From Formicarius rufipectus (taxonomy: Eukaryota; Chordata; Aves; Passeriformes; Formicariidae): 64,000 nt of DNA. Location of the stretch: contig VXAU01002235.1 in the NCBI GenBank assembly GCA_013399695.1, positions 953,363 to 1,017,362 of the forward strand. The letters run 5' to 3'. The translations under genes were made by a program, and so were the position numbers. This document shows positions 44,548-55,880 of this stretch, piece after piece (the stretch's first letter is position 1; each line of letters starts with the position of its first letter). The notes beneath the pieces are model-generated. The model was not told where the DNA came from, did no database searches, and was given only the letters and a program-made list of their open reading frames with translations.

Positions 44548-47500
44548 AACAGAACAAATGCTAAAAATGCCTTGACAGACCTTGCTGGGTTTTGTGCTGT
44601 GGAGCATCTACAAGGGATTATTCTGTGAGAGGTGTAAAAGGCACAGCCATGTGATTGTGGGCAGCACTGACTTGTCTCCTCTGGAGAAGGGCTTTAGTGT
44701 ATGGCAAAACCCCCAATTATGAGTAGGAAATCCTCATTAGGGCGAATAATAAAAAAGCTAAAGAAAGCTCTCATGCTTTTCCTTTTAAACCACCTCGAGC
44801 TCAGCCACCTCCCAAGGCTTCACCCTGTTAGTTCAGCAGAACAAAGACACGACGTGATTCAAACAACTTTGAAGATTTTGGTAGCTGCACTGACACTGGG
44901 AGAGCCTGAACCACTGGTGGCCAAATGTCTGTGGGGAACAATGGGCTCAGTGTCAGCAGCCACCGGGCCCTTGTCCTGGAGGCTTTTGCCTGTTCCCCTC
45001 CTTGACTCCAGCCCCTGTTTGGGTAGGACAGCCCAGGGGGGTCAGGTATCTCTCACTGTTCTCCTGCCACTGAATTGCTGGGATTGATCTGAGCCTTTCC
45101 AGGCAGCTGGGGTGGAGGGGCCATTCCAAAGATGGCAGGGAGTGTTTTGATTTTTGATCCTTTTGAGATGAATTATGGGGAGGAAGCTGTCTGCTATCAG
45201 AGGAATTAGTCAAATTCCTTGTCAGATGTGCAATCCCATTAAAAATGCATTATCTGTTTTCAAAGCTTAAGTGTGGGTGTTGGTTGAGAGTCTTTAAAAT
45301 ATTATTGTAAACTTTCACTGAGAAAAAGTATTCCTGAGTCTTTCATGAAGGCTAATCCCACTTCAACTACCGTAAACCATCAACTTCTGGGGTGGCCTTC
45401 TGGAGGCCAGAGCATGCAGTTATTCTGGGAAAATCCCCCTGGAAGATGCATACATTTGTTTTAGGACGTTGGTAGCAGCTCTCAGCATTCAACTGATTTG
45501 TTCTGATAATGATTCCGTGTCTGCACAGCTCCTCAAATTCTCCTTTTGCTTTTCTGTCTGGCACCCAGTGTTCAGATAACTCTGAATTCATCCTAAGTGA
45601 GACCCCCCAGCTCCGGTTCCAGCAAAGAGTAAATTCAGAGCTGTTAAACGTATGTGCTCCCAACTTTAATGTCTTAAAACTAGATGGAAGGAATCTCAGC
45701 CAGAGCTTTGAAGAATGTACCTGTGGAGGGAAGCCACAGGTCTTTCTGTGAAGGATTAACAGGATATCCTGGAACATGCAGCGCCACTTATTCTTTAAAA
45801 CAACAGCCCCTGGAATTATTTTAATAAACATATAAATGCAGCATGTAAACTTCTCTTCTTAAAGTGACTATTAGTTGCAGAATCACACAGTCTTCCTTGT
45901 TTTTCTTTTATTTTTGACATGCAAATAGGATTTCCAGGAAACTCTTGTAGATTTTGATGTATTTCATTGACACTCACAATCCTAAAATGACTCCAGCTGG
46001 ATTTACAGTAGCTGTGACAGTTCAGAAATGATGTTCTCTGGCCAGCTGAGCACTACTCTACAGGTTATTTGCCCAAACCTTGCTCCTTGGAATTGTTGGT
46101 GTCTGAGAACAGGGTAATTCCACCACTTTTAATTGCTTCGCTGCAGCATCTGAGCACAACTGGGTTGGCTAAGAACCTGCAAATCAGTCTGTATAGCAAA
46201 GATACATATTTTAATGATAAAAAAATAGGGTGGTCACCTTTCTAAGGGAAGGAAATGGCCTTGGCTGGCAAGGGCTCCTTGCTAGAACTGAACCAGCACC
46301 AAGGACATGTTTCAGGCCACTTTGTTTTTCTGTTCCATGTGAGGAGTTGGCAGAAAATAGGCAAATTCCTCAGGCCTGGCTGGATGCTCTGGCTCTGTAC
46401 AGGGACCATGTTTTCTGCCTGGATCTCTGGCAAGTGGCTCAGTTTCTGTGACAGCTCCAGTCCTCCGTGTCACTGCAGGGTAATAAAGCCCAGCTTGGTG
46501 CTTATCTCCTGAAATACCTATAAAGTTATGGATTCAAATTGCTTTGGACATCATTGCCAGCCCACCTGGTAAAATATTTTGGAGGCCACAAAGTATGAAA
46601 GGAGTGCATGCACATCAAGAATATTTGGGATGATGTGTTATCTTTGAAGGCTTCTAAGGTGCTTTGATTTTATTTAATGATTAATTTTATTATGATGGCT
46701 GAACTCCCAAGAGATCATATGAGGACCTGTAATCAAATTCTGAATGAAATAAGTGGTGTGGGATGGAGAAAATCAGCCTCATTCTTTTTTTTTTTTTTTA
46801 GCCAATCCATAAAAAAAATTAATCTGAAACTTGGAGTTGGAAGAGAGTTTCCCTCTCTTCTGCTAAATAAATGAAGGAACACCAGCAAATATTCTCATCC
46901 ACCCTTCCAGGCTTGGTGAGCAGAGAATCTTCAAAACCTAAGCTGGTCTTTACTGTGCAAAATTTCCACCACTCTTTGCATTCTCGGACCCCCAGAGTTC
47001 ACAGTGCCACAAACACCAGGGTCAGAACCCTGCCTGACATTGTCTGGACGACTTTGTAATCAGACAAAACCAGAAAATACAGACCTTTCCATGTATTCTC
47101 TGTACTCACAAGCACATGTGGAGCTCGGGTCCTCCCCAGCCCCTGTGTTAAATTGTGGACCACATGAAGCAGCTGCAGCTCAACTTATTGTGGAGCTGTA
47201 ACGCAGAGTCGGTGGCACTTTCACATTTCCTTTGCTAGAATAGGTTTGTCTCAAAATTTTATGTTATTTCAACAAAGTGGAGTGTTTACCATAAATAGCA
47301 GGGCCTGCAGAAAGCCTGTTGTAACACCCTTCCTACTGTGAAGCAGCAGTACCTCAAGCCTGAACCAATTTAGGGAGCCATTGGCCATATGATTTTAATA
47401 TTAACAAGTGGAGCAAATTTGTGAGTGGGTTGTTGGCCAGTTTCATAGAGAGGGCCACCTGCAACCCATCAACACAGCTCCTACAACAAGGTGTCAATGC

Positions 47501-48280
47501 AGAGGCAGAACAACAACACGGATTTGGTGTGTGCGGGGATCACTCAGCTGGTGGGGAGGTGTTAACAGGCAGGAGAAAGGCAAGCACGGTGGTGAAACGT
47601 GGCTGTTTGTTGGTTTGTTGGCAGGGGCACAGCTCTCAGGTGGGAGAGGGGCAGGGCAAGGGGTGGAACCAGGCACACCTCGGGCTGCTGCTGCCAGCTG
47701 GTGGGCTGGGGTGTGGAGTGGCAGTGTGGCTTCAAGTTGAAGGTGTCATGAGGTGGCCGTGAGCTTGTTTTTTGAAACAAGAGAGGGCTGACCCTGCATG
47801 GGGGTCATGCAGGTCTTTTGAACATGCAGGAGGGGGGGGTGGATCTCTCAGCACTGTGGGAAATGAAGTGGACTTTCTAGAAGCCACCCTAAACCTTGTG
47901 CTCTTAGGAGGGATCCTTCCTCAGATATGTCCTGAGCTATTGCTTACATTTTTTGCATGGATGTAATTTCTTGCCCTATTTCATAGATTTCTCCCTTCTT
48001 GCAACACCCTGAAGAGTGAGATCAGCACACTGTTATGTTCTTTCCATCATGTGCCAGCTTCAAGTATGGGTTTTCATTTACCTGAATAAGGACAGAACTA
48101 CAGTGACACAATCCAGGGTTGGACTAACGTGGGCTGCCACAAAAACACAGTCACCTGTTAGAATGAACACAGGTCACCTCTCGACCTCTCCTTCCCTTGT
48201 GGAGCTGCTCTCTCCTGCTTGAGTTCCTTCCTCTCCATTTGCCTTTACCTCCTGTTGCTCTGTTTCTGTATCAGGATGAG
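44548..48280. other. Intergenic, nothing recognised
   Basis: No supported exon. A T-run occurs at 46786-46799, and a G-rich stretch at 47630-47680. Confidence 0.45.
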
Positions 48281-48620
48281 AAAGTTGGGGTTGTTCAGCC
48301 TGGAGAAGAGAAGGTTTTGTGGAGACATCACAGCACCTTCCAGGACCTGAAGGGACCTCCAGGGACTGCAGTAGCAGGACAAGAGGGAATGGGTCCAAAC
48401 TGAAAGAGAGTATGCTTAGATTGGACATTAGGAAGAAATTCTTCACTGTGAGAGTGGTGAGGCCCTGCCACAGGTTTTACAGAGAACTTGTGGATTCCCC
48501 ATCCCTGGAAGTGTCCAAGGTCAGGTTGGAGCAACCTGGGATAGTGGAAAGTGTCCCTGCCCATGGCAGGGAGTTGAAGGACATGGGCTTTAAGGTCCCT
48601 TTCAATCCAAACCAGACTCT
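48281..48620 (+). mobile_element. CR1 LINE 3' fragment, about 340 bp
   Basis: GGGGTTGTTCAGCCTGGAGA, CCTTCCAGGACCTGAAGGGA, TTGGACATTAGGAAGAAATT and CTTTAAGGTCCCTTTCAATC appear in the order of the end of CR1 ORF2 and its 3' UTR. It is sense on the plus strand, 5'-truncated and with broken frames. Confidence 0.93.
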
Positions 48621-51600
48621 GCTTAGCCAGTCTTGGCTTGGCAGAGCCTGCACCCTCTAGTTCAGGTGGTCCCCACAGGCTGTTGGCAGGTATGAACTTG
48701 GCTGTGATCGTGGTCCCTTTTCTGCACACCTGCAATAGCACCCACCTTCTCTCTCCCTCCAGGTGGAACCCCCTGAGCCCACACTCTGCTTTGTCAGTCA
48801 CTGTTTCCTGTCACTTGCAATGCCCATTTCCCAGGAGGTAAGAAAATAACCTGGGCTGCTTGTTACCAGTGGTACTCTGTTGTTTTGGCACTGTGTGAAT
48901 GACTGATTTCAGGCAAGGCTGTCAGTGTTCCCTGCCAGCAACCAAGTTTTGGATGTTTGCTTTGGGAACATTTTGTGGTTGAATGGCTGTGTTCCATTCC
49001 ACATGTAAACATGGGCAAAAACTCACATTTAGCCATTCTAAACAGTTGGACACTGGTCAAAGGGGCTACTCCCCTTCTCTTTAATACACAGATTTTTGCA
49101 TAAAGTACAGAACAATTTAGTAGCAGGAATGCCCTGATCCTGCCAAATATATGATTTTGTTTTATTTTATTTTTAAAAATGCCTAGCACACAAACTGAGC
49201 CTTTATTTGGGAGGATATGTCAAGAAAGCAAAACTTAATTGATTCTCAGACTGTACAATTGGAGTCATGTCTAAAAGCAAATCTGTCTTTTCCCTCTGTG
49301 TGTTCTCGCACTGGAAGCCAGTTTCCACTCTTATTTGCATGAGTTGAAACCACAGTAACTCCACACACAACTGTGCCAGTGTGGCTTGAGATTAGAACTG
49401 GGTCTTCAGCTATTTCAAGCTTTGTTTTTGCTTCCTGAGTCATCTGATTGCTCCCAGTGATGCCAATCTGGTTCCTGGCAGGAGCCACACACCAGAGCCT
49501 GGCTGTGGCCACAGGGCCTTGTGTCTGCTCAGTACGTCCCAAATCCAGATCTTTTCCTGCTTCATGTGTCAGAAGATGAATATGTGGGTCCTGATGTGTT
49601 TGGGCTGCTTGATTTTATACCCTGGGTCATTTGTCCAAGCCCAAGCCCTTAAGCAGTGAACTCTCTCTTCTTTTACACACTCAGTAGTGGCCCCAGAAGT
49701 GCCAGTGATACTGCTTATGCCCTTACATGAGTTTATGGTGAGCTGACATCCACTGTGTAATAAAACCACTATTTCCAGACCTGTTTTAGCTCTAAATACA
49801 TCCTTTTGGTTTCTGAATTTCTCCTTTTCTAAGGAGAATTTCTAAGGAGAATGTCTCCAGGAGCAGCACAGCTCAGCCTTTCAGGCATTGGTGGTTTAAG
49901 GGCACCTTCTGGCTTGGACACTGTATTCTGTTGTGAGTTTTCATGCACAGCTTAGAGAGCATTGAGGATCTCTGGTAGCACTTGTTGGTGCTCCACAGAT
50001 TGTCTCCTCACATGATGCTGGCACACCGCCTTATTTCCAGCTGCTAAATTGCATTCAAAGGCCATTTAAAATACTTTCCTAATAAAACTTGCCTATAAAA
50101 ATAGTTACTATAGCTGCTGCAAGGATGTTCTAGGAGCTGCTCCAAAAGACAGTCCCTGCTGAGATGAGATCCACCCTACTAAAAAAAGCTGAGAAATGTC
50201 AGCTTTAGCAGAATTTCAACAGGAATGAGCAGCAGCAGCAAAGTGGCAGTGAAAGTGTTAATCAAACCATGGGCTTTCTTAGTTAATGCACAGTCACTGC
50301 TGGTGGATCAGATAGGGAGCAGGGCTTGGTGGGGAGGGTTTCTGAGCTGTTTAAATATGTTATGGCTTTGCTTTTAAAGTAGAAGAGCTTGGATTAATTG
50401 AGTAAGTGGCACTTAAGAGATTGCAGGTTAGGAGGATGCAGAGTGTGGCTAAACACAGCCTGTGTGTTCGCTGGCTTTTTCCTCTTTAAATCCACTTTCC
50501 CTGGAGCTGCGGGGTGAGGACACAGCCAATCCACTGCAGGGTTTATTGCCAGTGAGCTGAGACATGCAGCTGTTTCCATGCTTTGATCACAGGAGATAGC
50601 AGAACGAGTAGACCCAGTGCAAACTCATTTTATTCAGAAACCCCTCTGTGTGAGCTCAGTGCAGCTGCTTGGGCTTCCAGGAGAGACCAGGGAAGAGCTG
50701 GTACAGCATCCCATGGCAGATGGTACCTGCTGAGTCTCCTGTCTGGCCAATACAACCTATTCTCTGTTTTCCATTTCATTCCAGTGTCCAAATGTGCTAG
50801 AGATACAACTTTTAGAAGAGTTCTTTTCTCCACATGCAGCAGAAACTCTCTGGAGCTGACACCTTCTCTCTGAGCTTGCAAGTTGTGTTTCCTTTCCCAT
50901 GGAGGGGGAGTGTGTCCCTACCTCAGTCTTATTCAAACAGCTGACTTGATGCTTTAACTTATCCTTATGTTATCATTAGTTCATCAAGGAAAATCCTTCC
51001 AGGACTTTCTGACTTGCATCATGAAAACCTCTCTTTTATCTCAGTACTTTGTCCCATGACAGAGACTTCTTTTCCTTCATATTTGGACATGCCTGGTGCT
51101 TATGCCAGATGCCACAAATAGCCCCATCTCTCCTCTTCATTAGGGCTTTTTTCTTCTGGGTCATTCCAGTGGCAGTTTTTGACCTGGATTCCCTTCTGCA
51201 TAAGGGGTAAGAGTAACAGAATGAACACTCAGGGAGCTGGTCCCACTTTTTGGCTTGTCCAGAACTGGCCACATTCTTGTGTTTTGCAACGGGGATTTAA
51301 GGACAAACATTACAGGAACTCCTTCTTTAGAGGCTTATGCCCAGACCAAGGATAACAGTGCACATCTCCAAATGTGCCTGAAACTCTTGGAAGCTTTTTA
51401 CTGTGCTGCACCCCTCAAAAAAGTGGAATAGTTTGATCATTCCCAGTGGCTGCTGGAGAGCCAGCATGGATTTTCTGTAAGTCCCTTTGGAAATGGGTGA
51501 TTTTTTTTTTCTGTATCACCCTCTTCTTGCTCTGCCCTCAGTCTTTGCTCGTGATTTCCTGAGAGAACATGTTGCAACACTTCGTTCTGTGGTGAAATCA

Positions 51601-52480
51601 AACCTGGGGCATTCTGTGGTGATGCTCATAAACCAGCGGTGATGGAGCAACATAAGGTGTAGGTTTGCTGGCTTTGGAATGGGTTCTGTTCTGGCTGCAA
51701 GTGGAAAATATCTCATTTGGGAATGCTAAAACATGGATCTCTGGTGCTAGACATTTGCTTTCTGTGAATTTCTTCTGTTTTTCTAAACTTACCCGCTTTT
51801 GAAACATGTTAAAAATGCCAAATTTTATACTGCTAATTGGACTATTTTAACAAGACCTGAGATGGCATAAATGGCCTCCAAGACGGATTTCTTTATTTTT
51901 GTTTTCATGAAGAACTGTAATACAGGAAGTGATGGGGTGTGTTTTAGTGAACTCTGAGTGAAACTTTTCCTTTCAAAGTTGTGTAACTCAGGTGTGGGCA
52001 TTTAGAATGATATTTCCTCCTCCTGTCTAATTTCTAACTGTCTTAATTTTTGACCTGACATTAGAGGGATAACAGAGAGATCACTTATTTCATCTTTCTG
52101 CCTTACTAGGATATAAACCTTCAGATTTTTGGGGTCATTAACTAAACAAGATCTGTGCAAGGCTGATTTGATCTAAATTATCCAAATTAAGACAAACACT
52201 GCTTTACTAAAGCTGACTTTTTCTGAAGTCACATAAGTGCTAGAAACACAAATCAGCTCTTAAGTGATATTTGGGCTTTTCTTTGTGCCTGTCAGTGCAA
52301 CTGACATTTAGGGCGTTATTGACCATATAATTTTTATAAGTTTCAAGCACTGAGGTACCCGTATTGACTTCAATGATGCTCAGCCTGTATGGAAATCAGA
52401 TTAAATATTTAGGACCTCACTGCAGGCATATAGCTTTCAGTCAAGGAAAACCCTGTATGGGTTCTTGTCTTGACATCACT
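48621..52480. other. Intergenic, nothing recognised
   Basis: A 14-bp direct duplication (TTTCTAAGGAGAAT twice, about 49827-49853) is the only local structure noted in 3.9 kb. Confidence 0.45.
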
Positions 52481-52489
52481 ATAACACTC

Positions 52490-52800
52490 TTTGCCAGTAG
52501 GTGGGGTTCCAATCCTGTTAAAAAAACCTGAGAAACCTTGTCCGTGAATTCTCGCTCCCCTTGCGCTTCCATCCACAAGCTGGCCACATCTGGAAATGTT
52601 TGATTTGATATAGTGTCGTTTTACATTGCAGAAATGAGCGTAAGCGGTTTTTTAACCCACCAAGTGAGAAATGTGATCCGGGTTTTACTACCGACCCTTT
52701 AAATAAAAAACAGATCGCTTATTAAACCATTATCTATCAAGGATATGGAGAGAGTTAGAAATATCCCGGGATCAGAATCAAAATTGAAACGGACACTTTT
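52490..52800. promoter_or_regulatory. Candidate conserved non-coding element with CTCF core
   Basis: CpGs are retained in AT-rich context (GTGTCGTTTTACATTGCAGA, GAGCGTAAGCGGTTTTTTAA, GATCCGGGTTTTACTACCGA). The first bases carry a CTCF core. No repeat or exon recognised. Confidence 0.4.
52494..52504 (+). promoter_or_regulatory. CTCF core motif match
   Basis: CCAGTAGGTGG satisfies CCASYAGRKGG at all positions. Same orientation as the match at 19153, so the two would not form a convergent pair with each other. Confidence 0.35.
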
Positions 52801-53683
52801 CTGTCTACTGTCCTGCCCTGACAGCACAGTGTGGTCGTGCAGAAGTGCAGAGCTGAAATCCCTCACCAGAGGAACAACAAATGCAGGGAGACAGGAGAAA
52901 GGAGCAGCTCCCACCCCTGCCTTGAATCTGTGCTGCCTCTGACCATCTCCAATCCAGCCCAGGGCATTGCTGATAGGAAAGTGCTGAAATGTCTTATCAT
53001 GTGTTGCTTGTTATCAAGGCTGGGATAAAACTTTCCCTTATGAGGGAAGATTATCTTCCCTTGTTGAGCAGCTCTAGATCCAGGAAAGTCGGTGTATCCC
53101 AAGTGCCTCCTCTGTGAAGGCAAAAGACAGTTAGAGAAGCAAACTCCCAGCAAGTATAATACATTTCAAAAATGCTGTTCCCTTTGTGCTGGCTTTGAAC
53201 GTGGCAGTTTGGAACCCTGGATGTACTGCAGCTCATCTCCAGCTCTTTGGGTCCCAGTTTAAAGGATGTGTCAGAAAATGCAACTAATTCAGTTGTTTTC
53301 ACCCTTGTTTGAGCGATGCTTCCTCACTGATAAGGGAACATCCCACTGGCTTTGAGCAAAACCAGAAGGATTTGACTCCCTGTGAATTATGACAGTTGGC
53401 ATCTGAAATGAAACCACGATCAGATCTGAGATGGATTTTTGCCATCATGTTGCATTTAAAAGCTCGTATTACTTTGGTTCTCTTACACTGCATCACACTC
53501 GGCCTAGTGGATGTGTCATAAAGCTGCCTCCTGTAACTGTACCCAGCATGAATGCACCAGAATGCCCTGAAAAGTGATATTTTGTGCTTGCCAGCCAACG
53601 CCTCAGTGAGGATTAAATCCACCAAAAGTAGCTATGTCCAATTATTCCTTTGGATCAGCAAATAATTCATTACCCACATTATC
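52801..53683. other. Intergenic, nothing recognised
   Basis: No supported feature. Confidence 0.45.
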
Positions 53684-53700
53684 TTTTTTTTTTTTTTTTT
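53684..53700. repeat. Poly(T) run
   Basis: Seventeen consecutive T. Confidence 0.9.
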
Positions 53701-53914
53701 GGAAATGCCACTTCATGTTGTAAATCACTAAGGTCCTGCTTCAAATGCCCACACAGGGATTTGTTTTAAGGAGAAAATTAAATTTTAGGGTCAATTCACA
53801 CAGTGGTTTTCCCCTCAAAGCAGAGCTGCCCCTCTCCAAGGGCAAGATGCATTTAGAGGATTTCCCTCCCTTTAAGGAGTGATTCTCCACGGGTGCAGCT
53901 CCTGCCTGGGTGTA

Positions 53915-54131
53915 TGGAATCATGGAATATCTTGAGCTGGATAGGACACACAGAAATCACCCACTCCAACTCCTGGCCCTGCAAAGGACACCCCACCAAT
54001 CCCTCCATGTGCTGAGAGCTGCTTGGTGCTGTGCCCACTGCCCTGGGGAACCTGTTCAGTGCCCACCACCTTCTGGGGGAAGAGCCTCTTGCTGAGATCC
54101 GACCTAACCCTGCCCTGACACAGCTCCTGCC
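53915..54131 (-). mobile_element. CR1 LINE 3' fragment
   Basis: Plus-strand GGAATCATGGAATATCTTGA, CCAACTCCTGGCCCTGCAAA, CTCCATGTGCTGAGAGCTGC and TTGCTGAGATCCGACCTAAC are the reverse complement of a CR1 3' portion, about 217 bp. A different subfamily from the copy at 54.5 kb. Confidence 0.88.
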
Positions 54132-54327
54132 CTCAGAGATAAGCAGAGTAGCTGGAGTCCCAGCAGTTCCCTTCCTGAGAGCAGGAGGAGGTGACTCCAC
54201 GGGGGTGCTCAGGTGGGAGCTGCAGGGGAAGGCAAGGACCTCCCACCCATGTGGAAACAGAGGCTCAAAAAGGCATGAAAGGGGAAGAGAAAGCCCATGA
54301 TTTTGTGTGGCAGCTCAAATTCCTGAA

Positions 54328-54354
54328 GGGGCATGGGGAAGGGGAGGGAGGGGG
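54328..54354 (+). other. Predicted G-quadruplex motif
   Basis: Five G-runs (GGGG, GGGG, GGGG, GGG, GGGGG) are separated by loops of 3, 2, 1 and 1 bases. This meets the usual G4 rule and lies between two CR1 fragments. Confidence 0.6.
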
Positions 54355-54537
54355 CCAGCTGGGGCCAGGCTGTGCCCTGCTCCCTGGGCAGAGCTCGTGG
54401 AGGGGCTGAGAACTGGTGGCTTCCCAGATCAGGTTATGTTGTGATTTTGACAGTGGACTAAGAATTTTCTCCAGAAATGAGTTGCTCCCACACTGCTAGA
54501 AGTGGGGAAAGATGCTTGAACAGCTATTTTTATTTTG

Positions 54538-54888
54538 AGGAGAAGAGAAGGTTGTGTGGAGAACTCGGCACCTTCCAGGATCTGAAGGGGCCTCCAGGGG
54601 ACCCAGAGAGGGACTGTTTGTTGGGGACTGGAGTGCCAGGACAAGGGGGAATGGCTTCAAACTGAAAGAGGGGAAATTTAGGTTGGATATATGGAAGAAA
54701 TCATTCCCTGTGAGGGTGGGGAGGCCCCGGCACAGGTTCCCCAGAGAAGCTTTGGTTGCCCCATCTCTGGAAATGTCCACGGCCAGGTTGGATGGAGCTT
54801 GGAGCAACCTGGGATGGTGGAAGGTGTCCCTGCCCATGGCAGGGGGTGGAACAGGATTGTACCTAAGGTCCATTCCAGCCAAACCATC
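54538..54888 (+). mobile_element. CR1 LINE 3' fragment, about 350 bp
   Basis: GAGAACTCGGCACCTTCCAG, GGATCTGAAGGGGCCTCCAG, GGGGAAATTTAGGTTGGATA and GAGCAACCTGGGATGGTGGA run in sense CR1 order to TCCATTCCAGCCAAACCAT. Plus-oriented. The 200-codon frame across it is CR1-derived and broken. Confidence 0.93.
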
Positions 54889-55490
54889 TGGAAGTCAAAG
54901 ATCCAGCCATCAGTGCCTCTATCCTGACAGCCTCATGCCATGGCCATGGCTCAGCTGTGTCCACAGGGTCCAGATGTGCTCCACCAGAGCTGATGGAAGT
55001 CTCTGCTGCAGCCATGCTCAGGTTCTCCCTATGGTCCTGATACCACATGAATTGAGGGGGGGCAGAGCGGCATCCTGTGTCCCCCTGCCCCCAAACCCTT
55101 CCAGTGGGACCAGAGGCTGCTGCACAAAGAACGGTGCCCATTTCAAGTTTTCCTAGGAAAATACCCAATGACCCGCCAGGATTTCGTTACCAGGGAGGTT
55201 GGAAGGGAGGAGTTGTGTTCCCCAGCTGTGGCACAACACCTCTGGGAAGCACAAATTGACCTTTTTCAGCAGTGACAACCAAAATAACATTTCACCAGGT
55301 TTTAAAATTAGGGACCCTCCATCAGCTACTGGAGTACTGGAGTACTACAAGTGTTGGGAGTTTCTCCCTTATCAGAGTGAAGGGTGATGCTGATCCCCTT
55401 CCCAGGAACTTCTGATCCCAGTCCCTGATTGGCTCCCACCACTCCTGACATGCCCTGCATGCTCATCAGGCAAAAATCAACTATTTGCCT
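54889..55490. other. Spacer between CR1 copies, nothing recognised
   Basis: No supported gene. Moderately GC-rich. Confidence 0.45.
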
Positions 55491-55664
55491 TAGAATCATA
55501 GAATGGTTTGAATTGGAAGGGACTTTAAAGCTCATCTCATTCCACCCCCAGCCACGGGCAGGGACACCTTCCACCAGCCCAGGTTGCTCCAAGCTCCATC
55601 CAACCTGGCCTTGGATGCTTCCAGGGATGGAGCAGCCACAGCTTCTCTGGGCAACCTGTGCCAG
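55491..55664 (-). mobile_element. CR1 LINE 3' fragment
   Basis: TAGAATCATAGAATGGTTTG, ATTGGAAGGGACTTTAAAGC, GCCACGGGCAGGGACACCTT and CTTCTCTGGGCAACCTGTGC form a clean reverse-complement CR1 tail, among the best preserved here. Confidence 0.94.
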
Positions 55665-55816
55665 TTGCACATTAATTACACGTGTAATTAAACTCAGGAT
55701 GTGCTTTGCAAAGGCCCCTGGGTTAATTCAGAAAGGAGGATGTGTACAGGTAGTTATTACCATTTAATTGCAGCTTTTAATAAGGAGCCTGGTCCAAGCA
55801 TTTTGTGAGTAGCAAG

Positions 55817-55880
55817 TGATATGGAATATCCTGAATATCACAACCTGGATTCACAAGGATCCTCGAGTCCAATGTCTCTT
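55817..55880 (-). mobile_element. CR1 LINE 3' fragment, short
   Basis: GATATGGAATATCCTGAATA then GGATTCACAAGGATCCTCGA and GTCCAATG correspond to the reverse-complement tail of the same subfamily as at 53.9 kb, with a small internal insertion. Confidence 0.65.

Noticed and set aside
54554..55156. 200-codon plus-strand frame
   Set aside because: Its first half is CR1 3' sequence in sense orientation and the rest is unrelated flank, so it is not a host gene or a functional reverse transcriptase.
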